A stretch of DNA of 64,000 nt from Kitasatospora sp. NBC_01250 (GCF_036226465.1 NZ_CP108476.1:1922001-1986000); one strand, 5' to 3'. Counted from the stretch's first letter, positions 7,168 through 17,656 are shown. Numbers and translations: made by a program. Notes: generated from the letters alone by a model not told the origin.

Positions 7168-8094
7168 TCAGGCCCCGCCCGGGGTGCGCTCCAGCACGAT
7201 CACGTCGTACCGCTCCTGAACAGCCGCCGCCGACCGCTCCCCGCCGGGGGCATCCCCGTCAGCAGCGTCCCCGCCCGCCAGCTCCTCTCCCAGCTCCTCT
7301 CCCAGCTCCTCGTCCAGCTCCTCGTCCAGCCGGGCCAGCCCCGCCGCGAACTGCTCCCCGCTCAGCGCGAGGAACTTCGACTGCGCCCGCCCGGCCACCT
7401 GCTCCCGCCAGCTCCGCAGGTCGGCGGCGACCGGCTGCGCGTAGGAGCGCACCTGGTGCACGGCGAAGCCGGCCGCCCCGAAGTCGGCGAGCAGCTCGCC
7501 CTCGGTCGGGAACCGCAGCGCGTCACTGGCCAACAGCTGCGGCCAGTACCGGTAGACGGGCGCGTCGAGCCGCTCGCGCACGGTGGTGCGGATCACCAGG
7601 CGCCCGCCGGGGCGCAGCACCCGGGCGAGCTCGCGCGCGGCGGCGGGGCGGTCGGGCAGGTGGTGGACGACGCGGGAGAGCAGCGCCAGTCCGAAGCCGG
7701 CCGTCGGGACGGGCAGCCGCTCGGCGGAGCCGTCCAGGTACCGCACCCGGGGGTGGGCGTTGTGCGCGGCGGCCTGCTCCCGCATCGGCTGCGACGGCTC
7801 CACGCCGGTCACGATGGCGGCGGGGAGTGCGCGGGCCAGCGCGGCACAGAACATGCCCGTTCCGGCGCCCACCTCCAGCACCGCGGGAGCGGGCTGGGCC
7901 CCTACAGCCGGCGCCCCCGGCACCGCGCGAGCCCCCGGCACAGCGGGAGCATCCGATACCGCGGGAGCGCCCGGCCCGGTCGGCGCGTAGCCGGCGATCA
8001 GCTCCGCCCAGGCCCGCAGCGACCGCGCGGGCAGCTCGTTGCCACGCTCGTACGACGCCGCCAGCTGCGGGTCCTCATATGCGTTTGCCATCAT
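7168..8094 (-). CDS. Class I SAM-dependent methyltransferase
   Basis: A 308-residue protein starting at one of two adjacent ATGs (8094 or 8091) behind GGGAGG. The longer frame to 8238 is translated repeat DNA and is rejected. Motif I is VLEVGAGTGMFCAALA, followed by the acidic post-I strand (VTGVEPS), the QxxxLPV-type segment (RLPVPTAGFGLAL) and motif III (LRPGGRLVI), as in ubiquinone/menaquinone-type methyltransferases. Residues about 60-85 are a Pro/Ala insertion. The C terminus holds a repetitive stretch (DEELDEELGEELGEEL). The substrate is unknown. Confidence 0.85.
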   Translation of the reverse strand: MMANAYEDPQLAASYERGNELPARSLRAWAELIAGYAPTGPGAPAVSDAPAVPGARAVPGAPAVGAQPAPAVLEVGAGTGMFCAALARALPAAIVTGVEPSQPMREQAAAHNAHPRVRYLDGSAERLPVPTAGFGLALLSRVVHHLPDRPAAARELARVLRPGGRLVIRTTVRERLDAPVYRYWPQLLASDALRFPTEGELLADFGAAGFAVHQVRSYAQPVAADLRSWREQVAGRAQSKFLALSGEQFAAGLARLDEELDEELGEELGEELAGGDAADGDAPGGERSAAAVQERYDVIVLERTPGGA

Positions 8095-8146
8095 CCGTCC
8101 CTCCCGAGAATCCTGGACACCGCACTCCCCCAAGCCCCCAAACCCC

Positions 8147-8216
8147 AACACCCCAGCCCCACCACACCAACACCCCAACACCCCAACACCCCAACACCCC
8201 AACACCCCAACACCCC
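8147..8216. repeat. AACACCCC octamer array (GGGGTGTT on the minus strand)
   Basis: Six perfect tandem copies of AACACCCC fill 8169-8216, with a seventh copy at 8147-8154. The array occupies the space between divergent methyltransferase and SDR genes. On the minus strand it gives six G4 tracts with 4-base TGTT spacers, a clear G-quadruplex pattern. Confidence 0.9.
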
Positions 8217-8231
8217 GCCGGAGCTGACACC

Positions 8232-9071
8232 ATGCCACACACCCCCACCACCATCCTGATCACCGGCGCCACCGACGGCCTGGGCCGCGAACTCGCCCTG
8301 CGGCTGGCCGGCCCCGGCACCCTGCTGGTGCTGCACGGCCGGTCCGCCGAGCGGGCCGCCGAGGTGCAGCGGCAGGTGCGCGCGGCCGGCGGCGAGGCGG
8401 AGGTCCGCCTCGCCGACCTGGGCGACCTGCGCCAGGTGGACCGGCTCGCGGACACCGTACTGGCCGACTTCGACCGGCTCGACGTCCTGGTCAACAACGC
8501 GGGGATCGGCTTCGGCACCCCGGGCTCGGGCCGCCAGGAGTCCGCCGACGGCATCGAACTGCGCCTCGCCGTCAACTACTTGGCCGGCTACCGGCTGACC
8601 GGGCGACTGCTGCCCCGGCTCACCGAGGCGGCGGCCCCCGGGAACGCGGCACGAATCGTGAACGTGGCCTCCGCCGGGCAGTACCCGATCGACTTCGCCG
8701 ACCCGCAGCTCACCTCGCACTACGACGGCGTGGTGGCCTACCGGCGCAGCAAGCTCGCCCAGATCATCGCCACCTTCGACCTGGCCGAACGGCTGGCCGA
8801 GGCGGACGTTCCGGTCACGGTGAACGCCCTGCACCCGGCCAGCTTCATGGCCACCACCATGGTCCAGGAGGCCGCGGTGACCCCCTTGAGCACGGTCGCC
8901 CAGGGGGTCGAGGCGACCCTCCAGCTGGTCACCGGATCCGCGGGGGCGCGCACCGGCCGGTACTTCAACGGGCTTCAGCCCGCCACCGCCGACCAGCAGG
9001 CCTACGACCCCGATGCGCGCACCCGACTCCGGTCGCTCTCGGACGAGTTGATCGCCCACGCGCTCTCCTGA
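8232..9071 (+). CDS. Short-chain dehydrogenase/reductase
   Basis: A 279-residue SDR with the cofactor motif ITGATDGLGRELA, the NNAG motif (VLVNNAGIGFG), a Ser in VNVASAG and the catalytic pair in AYRRSKLAQ. HPASFMATTM follows as in retinol-dehydrogenase-like classical SDRs. GGAG at 8220-8223 precedes the ATG by 8 bases. It is divergent from the methyltransferase across the octamer array and convergent with the aldo/keto reductase. Its substrate is unknown. NADP is likely given Arg in the second strand (HGRSAER). Confidence 0.9.
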   Translation: MPHTPTTILITGATDGLGRELALRLAGPGTLLVLHGRSAERAAEVQRQVRAAGGEAEVRLADLGDLRQVDRLADTVLADFDRLDVLVNNAGIGFGTPGSGRQESADGIELRLAVNYLAGYRLTGRLLPRLTEAAAPGNAARIVNVASAGQYPIDFADPQLTSHYDGVVAYRRSKLAQIIATFDLAERLAEADVPVTVNALHPASFMATTMVQEAAVTPLSTVAQGVEATLQLVTGSAGARTGRYFNGLQPATADQQAYDPDARTRLRSLSDELIAHALS

Positions 9072-9092
9072 CCGGGACGCACCCCACCAGGA

Positions 9093-10064
9093 CTACCAGG
9101 CGTACGCCTCCGGCGCCGTCCGGTACCCGGGGAAGATCTCGTCCAGCCGGTCCAGCGACTTCTGATCGAGCGTCAGGTCCACCGCCCGCACCGCCGCGTG
9201 CAGTTGCTCCAGGGTGCGCGGCCCGACGATCGGCGCGGTCACGGCCGGGCGGGTGAGCAGCCAGGCGAGCGCGATGTCGCCGGGCTCGTGGCCCAGTTCG
9301 GCCGCGAAGTCCTCGTACGCCTGGAGCTGCTCGCGCTTGTCGGCCACCGTGTCGGCCGCCCGGCCGCTCAACCGCCGCACCCCTTCACGGTCCTTGCGCA
9401 GCACGCCGCCGAGCAGTCCGCCGTGCAGCGGCGACCAGGGGATGACCCCGAGGCCGTACGCCTCGGCAGCCGGCAGCACCTCCAACTCCACCGACCGCTC
9501 CAGCAGGTTGTAGAGGGACTGCTCGCTGGTCAGGCCGAGGAAGCCGCGCGCCTTGGCCGTCTCCTGGGCGCGGGCGATGTGCCAGCCGGCGAAGTTGCTG
9601 GACCCGACGTAGACGATCTTGCCCTGGGCGACCAGCACCTCCATCGCCTGCCAGATCTCCTCCCACGGAGTGCTCCGGTCGACGTGGTGCATCTGGTACA
9701 GGTCGATGTAGTCGGTCTGCAGCCGCTTCAGGCTGGCGTCGACGGCGCGGCGGATGTTGAGCGCGGAGAGCTTGCCCTCGTTGGGCCAGGTCCCCATGTC
9801 GCCGTAGAGCTTGGTGGCGATCACCGTGCGCTCACGGCGCCCGCCGCCCTGCGCGAACCAGTTGCCGATGATCTGCTCGGTGCGGCCGCGGTTCTCGGCC
9901 CATCCGTAGACGTTGGCGGTGTCGAAGAAGTTGATGCCCTGGTCGTGCGCGACGTCCATGATCTGGTGGGCGTCGGGCTCTTCGGTGTGCGGGCCGAAGT
10001 TCATGGTGCCCAGGCAGAGACGGGAGACGCGGAGGCCGGTCCGGCCGAGGTGGGTGTACTCCAT
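9093..10064 (-). CDS. Aldo/keto reductase
   Basis: A 323-residue AKR barrel, NADP(H)-dependent and cytosolic. It begins MEYTHLGRTGLRVSRLCLGT and carries the catalytic Asp (NFFDTANVYG), Tyr in the same motif, Lys (VIATKLYGD) and His (YQMHHVD), with the cofactor-binding C-terminal segment APIVGPRTLEQL. I chose the ATG at 10064, because the longer frame to 10118 adds non-conserved residues. It resembles general stress/YajO-like reductases. It is convergent with the SDR gene. Confidence 0.92.
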   Translation of the reverse strand: MEYTHLGRTGLRVSRLCLGTMNFGPHTEEPDAHQIMDVAHDQGINFFDTANVYGWAENRGRTEQIIGNWFAQGGGRRERTVIATKLYGDMGTWPNEGKLSALNIRRAVDASLKRLQTDYIDLYQMHHVDRSTPWEEIWQAMEVLVAQGKIVYVGSSNFAGWHIARAQETAKARGFLGLTSEQSLYNLLERSVELEVLPAAEAYGLGVIPWSPLHGGLLGGVLRKDREGVRRLSGRAADTVADKREQLQAYEDFAAELGHEPGDIALAWLLTRPAVTAPIVGPRTLEQLHAAVRAVDLTLDQKSLDRLDEIFPGYRTAPEAYAW

Positions 10065-10118
10065 GATCCCACTCTCTGCCGCGACCGGCCCGCTGTCCAG
10101 CGCTTTCGGAACCCGCAC

Positions 10119-10128
10119 CTGACGTCAG
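10119..10128. promoter_or_regulatory. CTGACGTCAG palindrome upstream of the aldo/keto reductase
   Basis: A perfect 10-bp palindrome 55 bases upstream of the reductase ATG. It is short and could be chance, but its position suits an operator. Confidence 0.3.
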
Positions 10129-10157
10129 CTCAGCAACACCGGGCCCCGAACCCCCAA

Positions 10158-10186
10158 GCCCTCAGCCCTCAGCCCTCAGCCCCTCA
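10158..10186. repeat. GCCCTCA tandem repeat
   Basis: Three perfect copies and one with an extra C run into the rsmB stop codon (10184-10186). Confidence 0.7.
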
Positions 10187-11635
10187 CGCAGTGCGCCGCA
10201 GCAGCGCCAGGTACATCGCGTCCGTCCCGTGCAGGTGCGGCCAGAGCTGGACGTCCGGCCCCTCCCCCAGCGCGGGCACGCCGGGCAGCAGCGGTCGGGC
10301 ATCCACCCACTCGACGTCCGCGCGCCCGCGCAGCACGTCGTCCACCACGGCCCGGGTCTCCGCCAGGTGCGGCGAGCAGGTCGCGTAGCCGACCACGCCG
10401 CCGACCCGGACCGCGTCGAGCGCCGAGCGCAGCAGGTCGCGCTGGAGCGGGCCGAAGCCGGCCACGTCCTCGGGCCGCCGGCGCCAGCGCGCCTCGGGGC
10501 GCCGGCGCAGCGCGCCCAGACCGGAGCACGGCACGTCGACCAGCACCCGGTCGAAGCTGCCGGGCCGCCAGGCGGGCCTGGTCCCGTCGGCGGTGATCAC
10601 GGTGTACGGACCGGGGTTGCCGTCCAGCGCGCGGGCGACCAGCCGGGCCCGGTGCGGCTGCCGCTCCGAGGCGACCAGCGCGGCGCCGCGCCCGGCGGCC
10701 AGCGCACCGAGCAGCGCGGCCTTGCCGCCCGGCCCCGCGCAGCCGTCCAGCCAGAGCCGGTCGGGACCCTCCAGCGGAGCCGCGGCCAGCGCGAGGGCGA
10801 CCAGCTGGCTGCCCTCGTCCTGCACACCGGCCTGGTTCTGCTGGATCGCCGGCAGCGAGCCGGGGTCGCCGCCCTCGGCCAGCCGCACCGCGTACGGCGA
10901 CCAGCGCCCGGGCGAGCTGTCCGGCAGCTCGGCCGCGAGCTGCTCGGTGGCGATCCGCCCGGGGCGGGCCACCAGGGTGACCTCGGGGCGGTCGTTGTCG
11001 GCGCGCAGCAGCTCCTCCACCGCGACCCGCCCGGCGGCACCGGGCTGCCAGCGGCCCAGCGAGTCCCAGAGCGCGGAGACCACCCAGCGCGGGTGGGAGT
11101 GGACCACGGCCAGGTGGTCCTCGGCGTCATCCTCGTACGGCGGGGCGACCTGGGCGATCCACGCCTCCAGGTCCTGCGCGCTGATCCGGCGCAGCACGGC
11201 GTTGACGAACTTGGCCCGCCCGTCGCCGATCTCCGCCCGGGCGAGCTCCACGGTGGCCGAGACGGCGGCGTGGCTGGGGATCCGGGTGGCCAGCAGCTGG
11301 TGCGCGCCGAGCGAGAGCACGTCCAGGACCGGCGGGTCCACCTCGCGCAGCGGCCGGTCGATGCAGGCGGCGATGATCGCGTCGTAGGTGCCCTGCAGGC
11401 GCAGCGTGCCGTAGACGAGCTCGGTGGCGAGGGCGGCGTCGCGCCGGTCCATGCCCTTCTGCTCGGCCTCGCGCAGCAGCGAGGGCAGGATCAGGTTGGC
11501 GTAGGCGTCCCGCTCGTCGACGGCGCGCAGGGCGCGGAAGGCGACGCTGCGCGCCGGGTCCTTCTTGGGACGGCGGTGCGGGCGAGGGGCGCGCTTGACG
11601 GACTTCGACGCGGGGTTCGACGCGGGGGTGCTCAT
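10184..11635 (-). CDS. rsmB: 16S rRNA (cytosine-967-C5) methyltransferase, RsmB/NusB-like
   Basis: A 483-residue cytosolic enzyme using SAM to make m5C in 16S rRNA. Residues about 25-165 are the NusB-like RNA-binding domain (ARSVAFRALRAVDERDAYAN). Residues about 250-480 are the methyltransferase: QDEGSQLVAL, the SAM loop WLDGCAGPGGKAALL, PCSGLGALRRRPEARW and the catalytic Cys in VGYATCSPHLAETRAVV. GAGG lies 5 bases before the ATG. The first 27 residues are basic and Pro-rich. It is downstream of fmt, a common arrangement (def-fmt-rsmB). Confidence 0.95.
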   Translation of the reverse strand: MSTPASNPASKSVKRAPRPHRRPKKDPARSVAFRALRAVDERDAYANLILPSLLREAEQKGMDRRDAALATELVYGTLRLQGTYDAIIAACIDRPLREVDPPVLDVLSLGAHQLLATRIPSHAAVSATVELARAEIGDGRAKFVNAVLRRISAQDLEAWIAQVAPPYEDDAEDHLAVVHSHPRWVVSALWDSLGRWQPGAAGRVAVEELLRADNDRPEVTLVARPGRIATEQLAAELPDSSPGRWSPYAVRLAEGGDPGSLPAIQQNQAGVQDEGSQLVALALAAAPLEGPDRLWLDGCAGPGGKAALLGALAAGRGAALVASERQPHRARLVARALDGNPGPYTVITADGTRPAWRPGSFDRVLVDVPCSGLGALRRRPEARWRRRPEDVAGFGPLQRDLLRSALDAVRVGGVVGYATCSPHLAETRAVVDDVLRGRADVEWVDARPLLPGVPALGEGPDVQLWPHLHGTDAMYLALLRRTA

Positions 11636-11709
11636 GGGGACCTCAAAAGTGCTACGGGGATATCAGAAACAGTAACGCCGGAGCGCGCGGACCGGCGGCC
11701 GGTCACACC

Positions 11710-12645
11710 TCAGCCGCCGAGCAGCTCGCCGCTCTCGATCCGCACCCCGCGCGCCCAGTCCGCCGCCCGCATCGGCTTCTTGCCCTGCGGCTGGACCTCG
11801 CCCAGCTCGACCTCGTGGCTGCCGGTGCCGACCCGCACCGCGTTCTTGCTCACCGCGAGTTCGCCGGCGGCCAGCTCCGCGCCACCGGGCAGCAGCTTCA
11901 CCGGCCCGGAGAGCTTGAGCCGCTCGCCGCGGAAGGTGGTCCACGCACCGGGCGCGGGCGCACAGCCGCGCACCAGGCGGTCGATCGCCAGTGCGGGGTG
12001 GCGCCACTCGATCCGGGCGTCCTCGACGTTGATCTTCGGCGCCAGGGTGATCCCGTCGGCCGGCTGCGGGACGGCGACCAGGCTGCCGTCCTCGATGCCG
12101 TCCATGGTGGCGGTGAGCAGGCCGGCGCCGGCCCGGGCCAGCCGGTCGAGCAGCTCGCCGCTGGTGTCGGTGGGACGGATCTCCTCGGTGATCACGCCGA
12201 AGACCGGGCCGGAGTCCAGGCCGCGCTCGATCCGGAAGGTCGAGGCACCGGTCACCTCGTCACCGGCCAGCACCGCGTGCTGCACGGGGGCGGCCCCGCG
12301 CCAGGCCGGCAGCAGCGAGAAGTGCAGGTTGACCCAGCCCTGCGCGGGGATCTCCAGGGCCGCCTCGCGCAGCAGCGCGCCGTAGGCGACCACGGGGCAG
12401 CAGTCCGGGGCCAGCTCGGCCAGCCGTGCCAGGAACTCGGGCTCGCTCGGCTTGGCCGGCTTGAGCACCTCGATGCCGGCCTCCGCCGCCCGCTGGCCGA
12501 CGGGGCTCGCCACCAGCTTGCGTCCGCGCCCGGCGGGGGCGTCGGGACGGGTGACCACCGCGACCACCTCGTGCCGCTCCGAGGCGAGCAGCGCCTCCAG
12601 CGCGGGGACGGCGACCTCGGGGGTTCCGGCGAAGACGAGACGCAA
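11710..12645 (-). CDS. fmt: Methionyl-tRNA formyltransferase
   Basis: A 311-residue enzyme that formylates initiator Met-tRNA with 10-formyl-THF. It begins at a TTG (12645) preceded by GAAGGA 8 bases upstream. The N terminus is [20 protein letters not shown]. The catalytic region reads [19 protein letters not shown], followed by [19 protein letters not shown], and the C-terminal OB-like domain starts near residue 205. It lies between def and rsmB. The formyl group added here is removed by the neighbouring deformylase. Confidence 0.97.
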   Translation of the reverse strand: MRLVFAGTPEVAVPALEALLASERHEVVAVVTRPDAPAGRGRKLVASPVGQRAAEAGIEVLKPAKPSEPEFLARLAELAPDCCPVVAYGALLREAALEIPAQGWVNLHFSLLPAWRGAAPVQHAVLAGDEVTGASTFRIERGLDSGPVFGVITEEIRPTDTSGELLDRLARAGAGLLTATMDGIEDGSLVAVPQPADGITLAPKINVEDARIEWRHPALAIDRLVRGCAPAPGAWTTFRGERLKLSGPVKLLPGGAELAAGELAVSKNAVRVGTGSHEVELGEVQPQGKKPMRAADWARGVRIESGELLGG

Positions 12646-12725
12646 GGCAGTAGTCCTTCGGATCAGTCGAGTTGACGAGAGCGTCAGAAGCGGCGAACGG
12701 GAGGGTCAGGAGCGGCGAACGGCGG

Positions 12726-13271
12726 TCAGCGGATCGGCCCGAACGTGCTGTGCGGCGATATCCGCAGCTCGGGGGCCGGACCGTCGCCCCACTCGGCCTC
12801 GCGGATCGCCCGCATCGCCGCCTTGCGGGTCTCCCGGTCCAGCCGGTCGATGAAGATGATCCCGTCCAGGTGGTCCGTCTCGTGCTGGATGCAGCGGGCC
12901 AGCAACTGGGTGCCCTCGACGGTCACCGGGTCGCCGTACTCGTTGAACCCGCGGGCCACCACGCCGAACGCGCGCTTGGTGTCGAACCGCAGTCCGGGCA
13001 GCGACAGGCAGCCCTCGGGGCCGTCCTGCTCCTCCTCCGTCAACGACAGGTCGGGGTTGATCAGATGACCGGTCACGCCGTCCACGTGGTAGGTGAACAC
13101 CCGCAGCGAGATGCCGAGTTGCGGCGCGGCCAGGCCCGCGCCCGGCGCGTCCAGCATGGTCTCGGTCAGGTCCTTGACGAGGGTGCGCAGTTCCTTGTCG
13201 AAGGTGGTCACCGGCTGCGCCTTGGCGCGCAGGACCGGGTCACCGAAGATCCGGATCGGCTGGATCGCCAC
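12726..13271 (-). CDS. def: Peptide deformylase
   Basis: A 181-residue metalloenzyme that removes N-formyl groups from new proteins. I chose the GTG at 13271 because AAGGAG lies 9 bases upstream and [14 protein letters not shown] is the usual N terminus; an open extension to 13316 is unlikely. All three motifs are present: [18 protein letters not shown] (metal Cys) and QHETDHLDG (metal His pair and catalytic Glu). It is upstream of fmt on the same strand and divergent from an HTH gene. Confidence 0.96.
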   Translation of the reverse strand: MAIQPIRIFGDPVLRAKAQPVTTFDKELRTLVKDLTETMLDAPGAGLAAPQLGISLRVFTYHVDGVTGHLINPDLSLTEEEQDGPEGCLSLPGLRFDTKRAFGVVARGFNEYGDPVTVEGTQLLARCIQHETDHLDGIIFIDRLDRETRKAAMRAIREAEWGDGPAPELRISPHSTFGPIR

Positions 13272-13418
13272 GGCGGCGGGCTCCTTCTCGGTCGACGGTC
13301 TCGGGCAGGCGTTCATACGGGCAGCACGTCAGTCTATGCGGCGCGGCCGGGATCCCGAATCCCGCCTCCCGGATCCCGGAGCGCACTCACGCGTGACCCC
13401 GGACCCCGCTTCGGCGTT

Positions 13419-13436
13419 GGTCAAAAGAGATTGACC
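13419..13436. promoter_or_regulatory. Inverted repeat GGTCAA-N6-TTGACC
   Basis: A perfect 6-6-6 dyad lies 60 bases upstream of the HTH gene and 147 bases upstream of def, in their shared divergent region. Candidate operator. Confidence 0.45.
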
Positions 13437-13496
13437 GTGAGTTTCACCGGGCCGGCGCGAGGCCCCATCATTTGCACGGAAGGTGGCCTGAGCACG

Positions 13497-14072
13497 ATGG
13501 CCGAGCAGATCAACCACGACACCCGGGCACGGGCGAGCCTGCACCTGCTGGTGCGCGACATCGAGCGGGTCCGCCGCCAGGTCGACGCCCTGCGTACCCT
13601 CACCGCCCAGTTGGGCAATGTCTACCGGCCCCGGCGCCCCAGCAGCTCGGGCGGTTTCGTGGTGTACGGGCGGGCGCCCGCGCCGACCGTACGGCTGGCC
13701 CAGGAGCTGCGCGAGAGCGTGGAGACCCTGGTGGCGGCGGCGGTGGAGTTCGACCGGGCGCTCGGCTTCTCCTGGGACTCGGTGGGCTCCGCCCTCGGGG
13801 TGACCAAGCAGGCGGTGCACCGCAGGTACGGGATGCGCCGCTCGGCGACCGAGCTGCTGGGCGCGGCGGCGGCCGGCGGCGTGCCCGGTGGCCCGGCGGC
13901 GCTGGGTGCCACGCTGCCGGCTCCGGCCGCACCGCGCGACGACCTGCGTGCGGAGGAGACGCCCGCCCCGCCGGCCCAGACCCCGGCCCCGGCCGGCGTC
14001 CCGCTCGCCCGCTCCGTCCCGGCGGCGCGCCAGGGCGGTCTCGACCGGCCCGGCATCCCGCTGCGCGGCTGA
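13497..14072 (+). CDS. Conserved actinobacterial HTH protein
   Basis: A 191-residue protein. Residues about 10-45 form a predicted coiled coil ([19 protein letters not shown]). Residues about 75-125 contain [20 protein letters not shown], a clear helix-turn-helix of sigma-like type. The last 60 residues are Ala/Pro-rich and probably disordered. The start is the ATG at 13497, and a longer frame upstream is rejected as GC-rich read-through. Its position between def and priA and the dyad at 13419 suggest a local regulator. The target is unknown. Confidence 0.75.
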   Translation: MAEQINHDTRARASLHLLVRDIERVRRQVDALRTLTAQLGNVYRPRRPSSSGGFVVYGRAPAPTVRLAQELRESVETLVAAAVEFDRALGFSWDSVGSALGVTKQAVHRRYGMRRSATELLGAAAAGGVPGGPAALGATLPAPAAPRDDLRAEETPAPPAQTPAPAGVPLARSVPAARQGGLDRPGIPLRG

Positions 14073-14150
14073 CCTTCCGCGCGACGCCCTCTGAGCGGCA
14101 CCATCTGACGCCCCGTCACCGCATCCCGCCGCACGCCCGAGCCCCAGTGC

Positions 14151-14179
14151 GCAGGAAGTCGGCCTCCCCGACTTCCTGC
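14151..14179. terminator. Bidirectional terminator between HTH gene and priA
   Basis: GCAGGAAGTCGG (14151-14162) pairs with CCGACTTCCTGC (14168-14179) around 5 bases. It serves two convergent genes. Confidence 0.8.
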
Positions 14180-14217
14180 ACCCAGGGTCGGCCCTGCTCC
14201 GGGCAGCGAGCCCGACC

Positions 14218-16302
14218 TCACCCGATGTCGGTCGGATCGATCCGCACCTTCACCGGCTCCGCCCCCCGCAACGCGACCCGCGCGATCTGCGCCGCCTTCA
14301 GCGCCGCGGTCAGTGCCCCGCCCTGCCCCGGGCGCACCCGCAGCAGGGCACGCTCCTGCTCCTGACCGCGCAGCGGCGGCAGCGGCACCGGGCCGAGCAG
14401 GTCCGCCCCCTCGGGCAGCCGGGTGAGCCCGAGCAGATCGGCCACCGCGGCGGGCGTCCCGGTGACCGACGCCATCCGGGAGACCGGCGGGAAGCCCAGC
14501 TGCGCCCGCTCCGCCAGCTCCAGGTCCGCGTGCCCGGCCGGGTCCCAGCGCACCAGCGCCTGCACCGGCCGCGCGGTGGGCTCGGCCACCACGACCACCT
14601 GGCCGCCCTCGGTGGCCGGCCGCACCAGCGCGGCCGCCGCCAGCCACAGCCGCAGCGTCTCCTCCCCGGAGCGCAGGTCGGGCCGGCTGAGCAGGGCCCA
14701 CCCGTCCAGCAGCAGCGCGGCGGCGTACCCACCGCCCTCGGCCACCGGCTCGGCCCCGGGCGTGGAGATCACCAGCGCCGGCTCGGCCGACACCCCGGCC
14801 AGCACCGCGTCCCGGCCCGAGGTCCGCACCGGGATCCCCGGGAAGGCCTTGCCCAGCTCCTCGGCCGTCCGCCGGGCGCCCACCACCTGCGCGCGCAGCC
14901 GGAACGAGCCGCACTCCTCGCAGTGCCAGTCCAGCGCGGCGACCCCGCACCAGGCGCACTGCAGCGCCTCCCCGGCGCCGACGGCCTCCAACGGCCCGGC
15001 GCAGTGCGTGCAGCGGGCCGGGGTGCGGCAGCGCCCACAGGCCAGCCGCGGCACGTAGCCGCGGCGCGGCACCTGGACGAGCACCGGGCCGCTGCGCAGC
15101 GCCTCGCGCGCCGCCTGCCAGGCCACCGAGGGCAGCCGGGCGACCTGCGCGGCGGCGTCCCTGGCCTGGTCGGCCTCGCCGACGGTGCGCACCCGCGGCG
15201 CGACCTCGCGCACCACCGCGCGGTCGGCGGCCAGCGGACGGGCCCAGCCCGTGCGCAGCAGCTGTGCGCTCTCCACCGTCATCGCGAGCCCCCCGACCAG
15301 CACGGCGGCCCCCTCCTCGGCAGCGCGCAGCAGCGCGACCTCGCGCACGTGCGGATGGGGTGCCCGCGGGTCGCTGTGGCTGCTGTCGCCGTCCGACCAG
15401 ACCACCAGCAGGCCCAGGTCGTGCACGGGCGCGAAGACCGTGGCCCGGGTGCCGAGCACCGCGCGCACCGAACCCCTGCTGACGGCGAGCCAGTTGCGGT
15501 AGCGGTCCTTGGGGCCGAGGTCGGCGGTGAGCACCGCGTGGTGCCCGGAGCCGCCGAGCAGCTCGGTGAGCGCCGCATCCACCCGGGCCACCGCCCGCCC
15601 GTCGGGCAGCACCACCAGGGCGCCGCGCCCGCCGGCCAGCGTGGCGGCCACCGCCAGCGCGATCTCCTGCGGCCAGCTCGGTCCGGGCAGCGCCGTCCAG
15701 ACCGCGCGCGGGGTGTGCCCGGCGGTCAGCGCGCTCAGGAACTCGGGCCCCTGCGGATAGCGCTGCCAGCTGCCGGCGGCCGGCGCGGCGGGCGCCGGCA
15801 GCGGGGCCGGCGAGGGCTGCGCCTCGGCCTTGGCGTGCCGCGGCGGCACGGCCAGCTGCAGCACGTCGGCCAGGGTGCCGGCGTAGCGGTCGGCGATGGT
15901 GCGGCTGAGCTTCAGCAGGGCCGGGGTCAGCACCCGCTCGGCGGAGAGCACTTGGGCCAGCGGGGCGAGCGGGCCGCGGTAGTCGCTGCTCGCCAGCCGG
16001 GCCACGATGAAACCGTCGTGCAGCTCGCCGCCCTCGCGGCGGCCCGCGGCGCTGACCCGGGCGCCGAACCGGACCCGGACCCGCACGCCCGGCTGGGCGG
16101 CTTCGGCCATCGCGACCGGCACCGCGTAGTCGAAGAACTGGTCGAGGTGGAGCAGGCCCTTGTCGACCACCACCCGGGCCACCGGCAGCTCCTCGGCCAG
16201 GTGCGCGCCGTGCCAGGTGCGCGGCTTGGCCCGGCGCACCGTCTCACGGATCAGCGCCAGCTGCTCCGGCGGCCCGCCCGGGGGCGTGTCGTCGCTGCTC
16301 AT
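14218..16302 (-). CDS. priA: Probable primosomal protein N' (PriA), helicase-inactive type
   Basis: A 694-residue PriA homologue acting in replication restart. The N-terminal DNA-binding domain has VDKGLLHLDQFFDYAVP and GVRVRVRFGARVSAAGRREG. The zinc region has CGRCRTPARCTHC and CAWCGVAALDWHCEECG. The helicase core lacks a Walker A loop (the expected GxxGxGKT is replaced around ATLAGGRGALVVL), and the DEEH box reads SDGDSSH, so ATPase activity is not expected. This is known for actinobacterial PriA. I prefer the ATG at 16302, preceded by AAGGGGG; an in-frame ATG at 16344 exists. Confidence 0.9.
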   Translation of the reverse strand: MSSDDTPPGGPPEQLALIRETVRRAKPRTWHGAHLAEELPVARVVVDKGLLHLDQFFDYAVPVAMAEAAQPGVRVRVRFGARVSAAGRREGGELHDGFIVARLASSDYRGPLAPLAQVLSAERVLTPALLKLSRTIADRYAGTLADVLQLAVPPRHAKAEAQPSPAPLPAPAAPAAGSWQRYPQGPEFLSALTAGHTPRAVWTALPGPSWPQEIALAVAATLAGGRGALVVLPDGRAVARVDAALTELLGGSGHHAVLTADLGPKDRYRNWLAVSRGSVRAVLGTRATVFAPVHDLGLLVVWSDGDSSHSDPRAPHPHVREVALLRAAEEGAAVLVGGLAMTVESAQLLRTGWARPLAADRAVVREVAPRVRTVGEADQARDAAAQVARLPSVAWQAAREALRSGPVLVQVPRRGYVPRLACGRCRTPARCTHCAGPLEAVGAGEALQCAWCGVAALDWHCEECGSFRLRAQVVGARRTAEELGKAFPGIPVRTSGRDAVLAGVSAEPALVISTPGAEPVAEGGGYAAALLLDGWALLSRPDLRSGEETLRLWLAAAALVRPATEGGQVVVVAEPTARPVQALVRWDPAGHADLELAERAQLGFPPVSRMASVTGTPAAVADLLGLTRLPEGADLLGPVPLPPLRGQEQERALLRVRPGQGGALTAALKAAQIARVALRGAEPVKVRIDPTDIG

Positions 16303-16377
16303 GGGCTCGCCGGCCCCCTTTCCCGTGCCGCCACCGTGGATCACCCGGGTCCAGTGGTACCACGTGACACGGACAGA

Positions 16378-16422
16378 CCGCGGCGGCGGCGCCCACCCTG
16401 GGGATGGACGCCGCCGCCGCGG
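16378..16422 (-). terminator. Terminator downstream of metK
   Basis: CCGCGGCGGCGGCG (16378-16391) pairs perfectly with CGCCGCCGCCGCGG (16409-16422) around a 17-base loop, 40 bases past the metK stop. Confidence 0.8.
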
Positions 16423-16462
16423 TCGACGCGAAGGGCCCGCTGGCCCCGCGCGGTGCTGGGGA

Positions 16463-17656
<1,194 letters not shown>

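Noticed and set aside
8147..8216. Octamer array as a CRISPR
   Set aside because: Eight-base units without spacers; no cas genes.
13338..13400. Repeated GGATCCCG-like words between def and the HTH gene
   Set aside because: Short, imperfect and GC-biased; nothing beyond background.
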